Assembly: GCF_013177735.1 (NCBI RefSeq)
Contig: NZ_WOEZ01000210.1
Coordinates: 124,001 to 188,000, forward strand
Direction: 5' to 3'
DNA length: 64,000 nucleotides
Origin: Paraburkholderia elongata
Lineage (GTDB): Bacteria > Pseudomonadota > Gammaproteobacteria > Burkholderiales > Burkholderiaceae
The position numbers were made by a program, and so were the translations under genes. Shown piece by piece: positions 1 through 7,346 of this stretch; the stretch's first letter is position 1; each line of letters starts with the position of its first letter. The notes beneath the pieces were generated by a model that worked only from the letters and a program-made list of their open reading frames with translations, did no database searches and was not told where the DNA came from.

Positions 1-929
1 CCTGCGCCAAGCGCCAGCACGAGCTGACCGAGTTGCGCCATGAACAATGCGGCCACGGCACTCGCAACCACGCTGCCTCTGCCGCCCGTGAACGGCGTGC
101 CCCCGACCACCACGGCCGCGATCGCCGGCAGGAGATAGTCGTTACCGGAAGTCTGCGACGCGCTTCCGATGAATCCGGCGAGCAGCATACCCGCCGCGCA
201 AAAGCAAACGGCGGACGCGAGGTACGCCCCAATCCTGTACTTCAGCACGCCGACGCCTGCGGCTTCAGCCGCGCGCGGGTTCACCCCGACGGCGACGAAC
301 CTGCGCCCTACCGTGGTCTTGCGGGTAATGATCCACGCGGTCGTCACGAACGCGAGGGCGAACCAGACGTTGGCCGGAAGCCCAAGGAGCTGGGCGTGCG
401 AAATGGTTTGCATGACGGTCGGAACGTTTACCGGAACGTTACCGGTCAACGAGCGTGCGCAGCCAATCAGCAGCGCGTTGACGGCAAGCGTCGCCACCAG
501 CGGCGTAATCGCGACCCTCGAGATGAGCGCACCGTTGATGATTCCGACGATCCCGCCGATACAGACCGTAAAAATGACGGCGAGAACGATGGAATCGAAC
601 GCGAATCCCGTTCTGGCCATGACAATGCCCGCGAGCGAAACCATACCGATTGCCGACATGTCCAGCCCGCGCTGCTGGATAACCAGCGTTTGGCCCGTCG
701 CGACGATTGCAAGAATGCCGGCGAACGGAAGCATAGCCAGGATCGAGCCTCGCGTCATCGTGCCCGGCGCGACGATGAAACTGCAAACGAAAAGCAGGAT
801 CAGCCCGACCCAGATCCATGAGAATTCATCAACCACGAGTAGCCGTGCCGGCTTTGCTTTTGATTTCGACGTAGAGGGCTCAAGGAATTCCGACATAACT
901 TCCGCCTGATTGTGCGCTGCGTTTCTCAT
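1..929 (-). CDS. Ribose-type ABC transporter permease (3' end outside window)
   Basis: Inner-membrane permease of the BPD_transp_2 (RbsC/XylH) family. The translation has a short hydrophilic N-terminus and then repeated hydrophobic segments, with the family motif GLDMSAIGMV near residue 88 and a conserved VVVGGTPFTGGRGS stretch near the visible end. The ATG at 929 overlaps the stop of the upstream ATPase-permease gene (ATGA), so the two are translationally coupled. A second ATG at 896 is a possible start. About 309 codons are visible and the stop lies beyond base 1. No substrate-binding protein is in the window; it may lie further downstream. The substrate is not evident. Because a second permease is fused to the ATPase, this importer probably works as a permease heterodimer. 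Confidence 0.85.
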   Translation of the reverse strand, partial: MRNAAHNQAEVMSEFLEPSTSKSKAKPARLLVVDEFSWIWVGLILLFVCSFIVAPGTMTRGSILAMLPFAGILAIVATGQTLVIQQRGLDMSAIGMVSLAGIVMARTGFAFDSIVLAVIFTVCIGGIVGIINGALISRVAITPLVATLAVNALLIGCARSLTGNVPVNVPTVMQTISHAQLLGLPANVWFALAFVTTAWIITRKTTVGRRFVAVGVNPRAAEAAGVGVLKYRIGAYLASAVCFCAAGMLLAGFIGSASQTSGNDYLLPAIAAVVVGGTPFTGGRGSVVASAVAALFMAQLGQLVLALGA

Positions 930-3403
930 TTCGCCACCACCATTTCTCTGCTCTTGGAATAGAGTGCGACTGACGTGAGGATCATCCCGCCCAGGAGATA
1001 CGACTGCCACGAGTCCCCGATATCGAGGAACGAGGTGACGACGTTCACCTGAATGATGAGAAGCGCACCCAGCAGTGAACCGACAAAGGAGCCGCGTCCG
1101 CCAAACAGGCTCGCGCCGCCGATCACTACCGCTGCGACGCTTCCGAGCGTGTAGTTGATACCGGCGCTGGGGTCGCCAGTGCCGACCTGCGCCATCATGG
1201 GCACGGCAGCGACGCCCGCAAGGAACGAACACCCCATGTACGCGGCGAGCGACGTCAGTTGCGGGCGAGCACCCGACATACGGGCCGCTTCGACGCGGGA
1301 GCCCACGCCGCGCAGCGTGAGACCGGCCCTTGACTTGAACAACGCGATTTCGAGCGCCACGGCAATCACGATTGCCACGATCGCGATAATGGGCATGAAG
1401 CCGAGCTGCGCACTGATCGACTCCGCAATGGAATCCGCGATCAGGCCACCCGGAACTGGGCGCAGGAGCAGCGACACCGCCTGAAGCGCCATGTACGTCG
1501 CGAGTGTCGCCACCATCGGATGCAACCGGAACGGACCGACCAGCATCCAGTTCACGAGTCCGACGGCAAGGGCGACGAGCAACACGATCCCCCATCCCGA
1601 GAGCTGATGGGCCAACGAGGCGCCATCATTCAGAAAGAACGACTGTATGACGACGATGAGCCCCATGAGCGGTCCAACCGAAAGATCGATCCCGCCAACC
1701 AGCATGAGCATCTGTTGCCCGTATGCGACGATGGCCAGTGTCGCCACGAGCGCCAGCATGCCGCTGAGGTTTCGCGCAGAAAGGTAGGCAGGATTGACGT
1801 GCGCCGCATACAAGCCGAGCGCACAGACCGCGACGGCAAGCATCACGAGCGGCGCCCAATCCCCAGCAGCCCACTTCCAGAGCCCGGAAGTCCGGGAAGC
1901 GCCCTTCTCCCGCTCAGTCGTTGCGGTCAGGACCGCAGACGTGATGTTGTTCTCACTAACGGCGTTCTCGCCCAATTCCTTGACGACATGTCCGCGCGAG
2001 AAGATGAGCACGCGATCACAGAGTCCCGCCACCTCGTGCGCATCCGACGAAACGACGATCACGGCGGCACCTGCAGCTGCTGCCTCGCGAAGCACCTTGT
2101 AAATTTCCATCCGCGCGCCAATGTCCACGCCTTGGGTCGGCTCGTCGACCAGCAGCACCTTGGGATGACTGGCGAGCACACTCGCCAGCACAAGCTTCTG
2201 CTGATTACCGCCCGACAGCGTACGAATAGGTGTGTCGATGGACGGCGTCTTGACAGCGAATCGCGTCACGGCGTCCCTGGCGCGCTTTGCTTCGCTGCGC
2301 TGACTCACCCATCCCTTGATGGAATCGAATGGGAGACTGCGGATCGAAAAGTTCTCGCGCACCGACAATTCGCCGAAAATGCCCTCGCGATGACGGTCGC
2401 CCGGCAGATAACGGATGCCCGAACCGGCGGCAGCTTGCGAGTTGTGAAGCTTCGCGGGAATGCCCGCCACCGTGACGCTACCGCGGCTTCGCGTCTGTCC
2501 CGCGAGAGCCCGCATGAACTCTCGCTGGCCATTGCCGTCGATCCCCGCGAGGCCGACAATCTCGCCTTTCTTGACCCGAACCGATATGTCGGTAAAGCCG
2601 GCGCCACGCAGCTTCGTCACGTCGAGAATGACGCTTGCACCGCTATTGTCACCCTTGGCCGGGAAGTCGCGGTCGAGCGCGCCGCCAACGATCAATTCGA
2701 CGATTTCCTGTTCGCTGAGGCCCGCGGCCTCATAGGTGCCCTGGCCCTGACCGTCGCGAAGAACCGTCAGGCGATGCGCAATTCTCTGCACCTCGCGGAT
2801 CCGGTGCGAGATATAAACGACCGAACAACCCGAAGCCGTTATCTTGCGGATGCGCTCGAACAGACGGTCGACGTCTTCCGTCAACAGATGTTCGGTCGGT
2901 TCGTCGAGAACCAGAACCTTGGGCTTTGCAGCAAGCGCTTTGACGATTTCGACGATAAACCTCTGCTCGGGGCCCAAGCTCACCACGCGCTCGTTCGCAT
3001 CGATCGCAACATCGTCGCTCCATTGCTTCAGGAGCCCTCGTGCCCATTGCACAACCTCCATCAAGGACGGACGCTGCTCGGCAGGCACGCCGAGATAAAG
3101 GTTTTCCGCTACGGTCAGGTCGGGCATAAGCGCCGGTTCCTGCCGTACGATAGCCAACCCCAACCGGCGTGCCTGCTCCGTGTCGCCTCGCGTTTCCGTG
3201 CCGTCGATCACGACACGCCCTTGCTCCGGAACGAGGGCGCCGGACGCGACGGCCATAAGCGTGGACTTGCCTGCCCCATTCTCGCCAACGAGACCGTGTA
3301 CCTCGCCCTCGACCACCGAGAACGTCACGTTGTCGAGCGCCCGGACTCCGGGGAAGATCTTGGTGACACCATCGACCTGCAGCAGCGTTTTCTGGTCATT
3401 CAT
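926..3403 (-). CDS. Fused sugar-type ABC importer ATPase-permease (RbsA-RbsC fusion)
   Basis: One 825-residue reading frame joins a double ATPase of the RbsA/MglA type to an RbsC-type permease. ATPase 1 (about 1-240) has Walker A GENGAGKST near 40 and Walker B VLVLDEPT. ATPase 2 (about 250-495) has the usual degenerate P-loop, signature LSGGNQQK and Walker B VLLVDEPTQGVD. From about residue 515 the chain becomes a polytopic membrane protein with the permease motif VGGIDLSVG. In most relatives these are separate genes. The next gene is a second permease, overlapping by 4 bp. A promoter with the shared 38-bp layout lies at 3746-3783 and points into this gene across an AT-rich leader. Gfo/Idh and aromatic-enzyme neighbours suggest an inositol-like or hydroxyaromatic substrate, but this is inference. 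Confidence 0.88.
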   Translation of the reverse strand: MNDQKTLLQVDGVTKIFPGVRALDNVTFSVVEGEVHGLVGENGAGKSTLMAVASGALVPEQGRVVIDGTETRGDTEQARRLGLAIVRQEPALMPDLTVAENLYLGVPAEQRPSLMEVVQWARGLLKQWSDDVAIDANERVVSLGPEQRFIVEIVKALAAKPKVLVLDEPTEHLLTEDVDRLFERIRKITASGCSVVYISHRIREVQRIAHRLTVLRDGQGQGTYEAAGLSEQEIVELIVGGALDRDFPAKGDNSGASVILDVTKLRGAGFTDISVRVKKGEIVGLAGIDGNGQREFMRALAGQTRSRGSVTVAGIPAKLHNSQAAAGSGIRYLPGDRHREGIFGELSVRENFSIRSLPFDSIKGWVSQRSEAKRARDAVTRFAVKTPSIDTPIRTLSGGNQQKLVLASVLASHPKVLLVDEPTQGVDIGARMEIYKVLREAAAAGAAVIVVSSDAHEVAGLCDRVLIFSRGHVVKELGENAVSENNITSAVLTATTEREKGASRTSGLWKWAAGDWAPLVMLAVAVCALGLYAAHVNPAYLSARNLSGMLALVATLAIVAYGQQMLMLVGGIDLSVGPLMGLIVVIQSFFLNDGASLAHQLSGWGIVLLVALAVGLVNWMLVGPFRLHPMVATLATYMALQAVSLLLRPVPGGLIADSIAESISAQLGFMPIIAIVAIVIAVALEIALFKSRAGLTLRGVGSRVEAARMSGARPQLTSLAAYMGCSFLAGVAAVPMMAQVGTGDPSAGINYTLGSVAAVVIGGASLFGGRGSFVGSLLGALLIIQVNVVTSFLDIGDSWQSYLLGGMILTSVALYSKSREMVVAK

Positions 3404-3745
3404 GATTCGTCTCGAACAATTATTGTGCCAATACTTCCTTGAGGTTGTCGGCAGGAAGCGCGGAGGAGAGTCAGCATCAGGCAGAGCGGTTTAAATGTTT
3501 CACAACTCGCCTATCGTTTGCATTGATCTGTTGTACGAAATATTTACAAGTGAATTTGCACCTGATTTCTTGTTCTTTTAACTATCTGCGCCCAAAGTTA
3601 TTAAGAAAAATCTTAATTCCGAAAGTGGATGCGGATTGATAGCCTCGACAGCGGAATGCAATAGTTCGAAAATAAACAGAGGAATGCGGGCAGCGTACCC
3701 TCGCGCACATCAATTTGAATACGATGATTCAATGCGCGATTGATT

Positions 3746-3783
3746 TATATCGAATGATGTGTTGTAGAACGACTAAAGTCAAG
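3746..3783 (-). promoter_or_regulatory. Promoter A of the shared 38-bp regulon element
   Basis: Read on the minus strand, a TTGACT -35 box is followed after 17 bp by CATCAT (-10 like) and then TCGATATA. The same order and spacing occur at 6378-6415, 7116-7153 and 12593-12630. The outer 14-bp and 9-bp blocks are conserved while the 15-bp centre varies, as expected for a promoter whose ends are under selection. It points to the ABC importer gene, leaving a leader of about 340 bases. Confidence 0.65.
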
Positions 3784-3941
3784 AACCCTAGGGAATCTCC
3801 CTACCCATGCTGTATGGGCCGGGAATGTCACAAGGGTGTCGTCTGAACGGCGATGCCGCAACTGAGTGTGCGACACTTGTTCGCTGCAATCCGTGCTGGC
3901 CTGATTTTTCTCGAGCGTGGTGCAATGCAAAGACAGACGAA

Positions 3942-3965
3942 CCCGCCAGCAGTGTTACTGGCGGG
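3942..3965 (-). terminator. Possible terminator hairpin
   Basis: CCCGCCAG and CTGGCGGG form a perfect 8-bp stem with an 8-base loop, about 115 bases past the stop of the minus-strand oxidoreductase gene. No clear run of T follows on the minus strand, so intrinsic termination is only possible. Confidence 0.35.
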
Positions 3966-4078
3966 TCGACGCGCAGATCGGTGTCGCTGGGAGTCAACGT
4001 TGCGATGTATGGTTGCCGCTCGCAACACGATAGACGGCGATTGGCGTGTCAATGGACCCGATCGCAGACCTCAACAGA

Positions 4079-5179
4079 TCAGTCGATTCGCACCCGCTTG
4101 CGGGTCTGATCTGACCTCTCGATGGCATCAATCACCTTGTGAAGGGCTACCGCGTCGTCGAAATCAGGAGCAGTGCTGGTCCCGTGAACCAGGTCTTCGG
4201 CCATCTGCCGATAGATGGCCGCCACATTTCGCGCAATGACCGTATCCACGAAATCGGATTTCGCTGCCTCGACCTCGCGATACCCCTGCTCGCCCTTGCG
4301 GCCCGCCTCCACGCGCAATGGCGCGATATTGATGACGGGATAGTGGTCATGCGCAGCGGTAATGCGCAGATCGCCCAGCGTTCCGTTGATCTCCCACAGC
4401 AGCTGCGTGCCGCGCGGCAGGCCGCCGCGAAGCTCCAGCGACAACGGTGCGCCCGACTTCAAAACGGCATTAACCATCACATGATCGTGTGTTCGCATCG
4501 GGATCGTGTCGCCCGTCTCGACGATGCGCGCGGTCTTGCGGCGCTGCGACACCACACCCTCCACCTCGTCGACGGGGCCGAGCACACTTTGCACGGCAGC
4601 AAGTGCATGCCCGCCAATGATCCTCAGCAAGGTTGCGCCGTTGGCCGCATCCATCGCGTACGAGTCACCGCGCGTGACTTCGTCACCCCAGGTAGGACCG
4701 CAGCCAAGGTAGGTCGACGACAACACCTCGCCCACATATCCGTCAGCCACGAGCTTGCGCACGAGTTCGACTTCGGGCGACGCGGTGGCCTGGGTGCCCA
4801 CCACTGCCCGTGCCTGGCTCTCCCTGGCGAGATCTGCAAGCTCGATCGCTTCTGCAAGGCCGTTGCCGAGCGGCCACTCACAGTAGACATGCTTGCCCGC
4901 CGCCAAAGCCGCGGCGACAACTTCACGATGGTGGGGAACTTTGACTGTGACGGCCACGACGTCGATATCCGGGGAGGCCACGAGCTCCGCCACGTTCTCG
5001 AACGCGCGCGGAATGCCAAAGGCAGCAGCGGCCGCCTTTGCGCTCGCGAGACTCGTGTTTGCCACACCGGCGGTCTCGAATACGTCGGACAACGCGCGCA
5101 ACGCAGGAATATGCGCTGCGGTGCCCCAGCCGCGCTGCGCGCTCACTCCCACGATTCCCACTCGAAAACGTTTTTTCAT
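4079..5179 (-). CDS. Gfo/Idh/MocA family NAD(P)-dependent oxidoreductase
   Basis: 366 residues, the usual length for this family. The N-terminal Rossmann fold begins with VGIVGVSAQRGWG, followed by the substrate-binding half. At about residue 95-100 the usual EKP motif is replaced by CEWPLG, a variant also seen in Gal80-like members, so the catalytic lysine region is atypical. Gfo/Idh enzymes oxidise or reduce sugars, inositols and cyclic polyols, and a few act as sensors. The gene lies 33 bases downstream of the bicupin dioxygenase gene and is probably co-transcribed from the promoter at 6378-6415. A role on a cyclic ketone or inositol-like intermediate is inferred only from context. Confidence 0.85.
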   Translation of the reverse strand: MKKRFRVGIVGVSAQRGWGTAAHIPALRALSDVFETAGVANTSLASAKAAAAAFGIPRAFENVAELVASPDIDVVAVTVKVPHHREVVAAALAAGKHVYCEWPLGNGLAEAIELADLARESQARAVVGTQATASPEVELVRKLVADGYVGEVLSSTYLGCGPTWGDEVTRGDSYAMDAANGATLLRIIGGHALAAVQSVLGPVDEVEGVVSQRRKTARIVETGDTIPMRTHDHVMVNAVLKSGAPLSLELRGGLPRGTQLLWEINGTLGDLRITAAHDHYPVINIAPLRVEAGRKGEQGYREVEAAKSDFVDTVIARNVAAIYRQMAEDLVHGTSTAPDFDDAVALHKVIDAIERSDQTRKRVRID

Positions 5180-5212
5180 TGCATCCTCGAAATACGCGTA
5201 GCGTCACGCCGG

Positions 5213-6259
5213 TCATTTGCCCACACTCGGGTGCGGCCGGTATTGGCCCGTCTCCATCAACTCCGAAGCGGCAAGGGCCTTCGGAGTCCAACGCAGCGTC
5301 GCGCGTGTTTCCAGCAACCAGGCCTGATAGCCCTCCGGAACGTCCTCCGACGGCCCGTGGTGGATGACCCCCTTTGGCACACAGGTCAAGGTGCCCGGTT
5401 CCGTACACCCGCCCCAGGCGCCGGGTCCCCGCACGTAACAAATCACTTCGTCGAAATCGGCGTTGATGTGAACCGGTGGCCGCCCCCCGGGACGCGCGCT
5501 GAGGTTAAACATCAGAATGTCGCCCGTGCTTGATGACAGAAACTGGCTGGGCGGACCACCCTCAGGCAGGTAGGCGTGAACCTGGATATTGGCCAGACTC
5601 AGCTTCCACACCGGGACCGACTCCGACAAGCACACGCCGAGCGCAAGCGGATCATGCGGCATCATGAAGACTGTGTTCTCGGTGTCGAGGGTTTTCAGCA
5701 CCAGCCGCGTTGGGCCGCCGGCCGGCACGGCAGAGTCGATCTCGGCAAACTTGAGATCCCGCGCAACGTTGAGCAAGCCACTTGGTGCGGGCGGCGCGAG
5801 CTTCAGGGCCGCAGGACTCTCGACAATGATGCTTCGCATGGCATCGCCCGTCGGCGCATATCGATACGCGACGGATCGGGGAATGCAGACGAAGTCCCCT
5901 TCCGTCGCCGTGAGACAGCCCACGTCCGTTTCGAACCTGACCGTGCCGGATTGGATGAAATGAATCTCGTCCGCTTCGACATTGCGCACTACGTACGGCA
6001 TGGGCTTGCGCCGCCCCGACACATGCAGTTTGACGCCGAGCCTGGAAGTCGCCACGGTGGTCGGAAGAGCCTCAGGGTCGTCCTGATCGTCAGGCGTCAA
6101 GCGCTCAAGGACGGCTCGCCGCGGTGCGTGTGGCCCCTGCACGGAAACATAATCAGGCGCATATGTCGGCCGGGTCACAACTGACAGCGCGCCTTGGAAT
6201 CCATCACGGCTCCAGAGTTGCACCAGGGGGGGGCCTGCATCATGCGTTTTGTCACTCAT
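5213..6259 (-). CDS. Homogentisate 1,2-dioxygenase-like bicupin protein
   Basis: 348 residues from the ATG at 6259, chosen because GGAGGTGGACAA lies directly upstream; a longer frame from 6289 has no such site. The chain is a double cupin of the homogentisate dioxygenase family, but shorter than the usual ~440 residues. The C-terminal cupin keeps a plausible Fe(II) set: PVHINADFDEV (His and Glu) and GVIHHGP (His). It therefore probably cleaves a hydroquinone- or trihydroxybenzene-type ring, but the substrate cannot be read from sequence. It is first in a two-gene unit with the Gfo/Idh gene, driven by the shared promoter about 120 bases upstream. Confidence 0.78.
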   Translation of the reverse strand: MSDKTHDAGPPLVQLWSRDGFQGALSVVTRPTYAPDYVSVQGPHAPRRAVLERLTPDDQDDPEALPTTVATSRLGVKLHVSGRRKPMPYVVRNVEADEIHFIQSGTVRFETDVGCLTATEGDFVCIPRSVAYRYAPTGDAMRSIIVESPAALKLAPPAPSGLLNVARDLKFAEIDSAVPAGGPTRLVLKTLDTENTVFMMPHDPLALGVCLSESVPVWKLSLANIQVHAYLPEGGPPSQFLSSSTGDILMFNLSARPGGRPPVHINADFDEVICYVRGPGAWGGCTEPGTLTCVPKGVIHHGPSEDVPEGYQAWLLETRATLRWTPKALAASELMETGQYRPHPSVGK

Positions 6260-6350
6260 TTGTCCACCTCCTTCGTTCTCTAACACCACTTCCGCCGCCT
6301 CTCACGTCCACTGCCCGACGTCGGCAAGTAACGTCCATGGCACATCCTTT

Positions 6351-6363
6351 TTGCGATGATCGC
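6351..6363. promoter_or_regulatory. Palindrome near dioxygenase transcription start
   Basis: TGCGATGATCGCA is a perfect 6-bp inverted repeat with a single central base. It sits just downstream of promoter B, where a repressor would block transcription. It is short and could be chance. Confidence 0.35.
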
Positions 6364-6377
6364 ATAAGGGATAGATT

Positions 6378-6415
6378 TATATCGAATGATGTGTGACAGA
6401 ACAAATCAAGTCAAG
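6378..6415 (-). promoter_or_regulatory. Promoter B of the shared 38-bp regulon element
   Basis: On the minus strand TTGACT, 17 bp, CATCAT, then TCGATATA. The first 14 plus-strand bases are identical to those of promoter A, and the 15-bp spacer differs. It points to the bicupin dioxygenase and Gfo/Idh genes, with a leader of about 110 bases. Confidence 0.68.
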
Positions 6416-6488
6416 AGCACCAGGGAATTCCCCAAGCAGATCTCGGGCGACGACGCACGTTGCAAACGTAGCTATCTGTTCGAAGCCG

Positions 6489-7028
6489 TCAGTCCAAGGC
6501 CGCATCGTCCTTGGACATCTGAATCAGATTCTGCTCAATCTGGTGCGCGACCTTCCAGAACACGCGCATGTCCCGCGAGGAAATTCCGTCGAGCGAGGCC
6601 GAGTGTATGTCCGTGAACTCCGGCAGTATGTCGTCGACCAGGCGCCTACCCTCTTCCTTAAGACTGACGTAATATTTTCTTCGATCCTTAGGATCCCGGA
6701 TCCTTTGCACCAGCCCGCGCTTTTCGAGGTTGTCGAGTGCCGGCACTGCGGTCGTCGAGGCTATCCCTACTCGCTTGCTTAATTCGAGCTGATTCAACTC
6801 GCCGCGCTCGGCCAGTACGCGGAGGTAGTACCAATACGAAATAGCAAGGTTTTCCTTATCGAGAATTTTCTGGCCCTGTGCATCATAGAGCCGGTGCACC
6901 GTCCTGGCCATCCACGGCACAGTTCGGCCACGCTCATCAAATAGTTCGGGCGACAACTTCGCGGCTGCCTCGCCTGACGGCTCGCGATCCAAAGTTGCCT
7001 TGACGACGCTGGGATTCGACTTGGACAT
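6489..7028 (-). CDS. MarR family transcriptional regulator
   Basis: 179 residues, slightly longer than a typical MarR because of an N-terminal extension of about 40 residues. The winged helix is clear: ELSKRVGIASTTAVPALDNLEKRGLV is the recognition region and RDPKDRRKYYVSL the wing. It is divergent from the transhydroxylase operon and sits between two promoters of the shared type, which makes it the obvious candidate regulator of the four-promoter set. MarR proteins of aromatic clusters are usually relieved by a phenolic ligand. A fragment of a close relative survives at 17182-17295. Confidence 0.9.
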   Translation of the reverse strand: MSKSNPSVVKATLDREPSGEAAAKLSPELFDERGRTVPWMARTVHRLYDAQGQKILDKENLAISYWYYLRVLAERGELNQLELSKRVGIASTTAVPALDNLEKRGLVQRIRDPKDRRKYYVSLKEEGRRLVDDILPEFTDIHSASLDGISSRDMRVFWKVAHQIEQNLIQMSKDDAALD

Positions 7029-7115
7029 TCCCTGATTCCTTTATAGATGGGCCAAGCGGGCAAATTTCCGGGCCACGAACAAGTGGTAGTCAGGGCATAC
7101 CCCACCACAGGAGCC

Positions 7116-7153
7116 CTTGACTTTATTTATACCAAACAGCATCATTCGATATA
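7116..7153 (+). promoter_or_regulatory. Promoter C of the shared 38-bp regulon element
   Basis: On the plus strand TTGACT, a 17-bp spacer, CATCAT and then TCGATATA, the same layout as promoters A and B but in the opposite orientation. It points to the molybdenum transhydroxylase operon and lies in the divergent gap after the MarR start. The conserved blocks hold in both orientations, which argues for a functional element rather than a local duplication. Confidence 0.68.
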
Positions 7154-7185
7154 GGTTTATTTTTTTAGGTATCGTTGCCCTACAA

Positions 7186-7208
7186 ATGATCCGTTGTTTT
7201 AGGATCAT
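7186..7208. promoter_or_regulatory. Inverted repeat, possible operator
   Basis: ATGATCC-N9-GGATCAT, perfect 7-bp arms, lies about 30 bp downstream of promoter C. A related pair, ATGATCCT and AGGATCAT with a wider spacer, overlaps promoter D near 12601-12636. Position and symmetry fit a repressor site, for example for the MarR protein. Confidence 0.45.
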
Positions 7209-7346
7209 ACAACGTGACCGACCGCTGCGTCGCGCTGCTCCGCAAAATTCGCTCATCAGGGGCAATTCGGAACAACGTGGGCCAATGCCTGACCGGCAGT
7301 CGTTGTGACCAATCAAAGCGCAGTTCTGCTCAGGGATGACATTCTC

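Larger units (their letters stand above)
3404..4078. other. Intergenic region with shared promoter
   Basis: No convincing gene is visible in this 675-bp gap. The part next to the ABC gene is strikingly AT-rich compared with the flanks. It contains the promoter at 3746-3783, an inverted repeat TTGAAT-N6-ATTCAA at 3715-3732 just downstream of that promoter, and a hairpin at 3942-3965. The short translations possible here have no recognisable family. Confidence 0.6.

Noticed and set aside
1520..3442. 640-residue plus-strand open frame
   Set aside because: It lies antisense to the ABC ATPase-permease gene, is Arg/His-rich and lacks any domain; it is a GC-driven shadow.
4139..5533. 464-residue plus-strand open frame
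   Set aside because: Antisense to the Gfo/Idh and bicupin genes, low-complexity composition, no family match.
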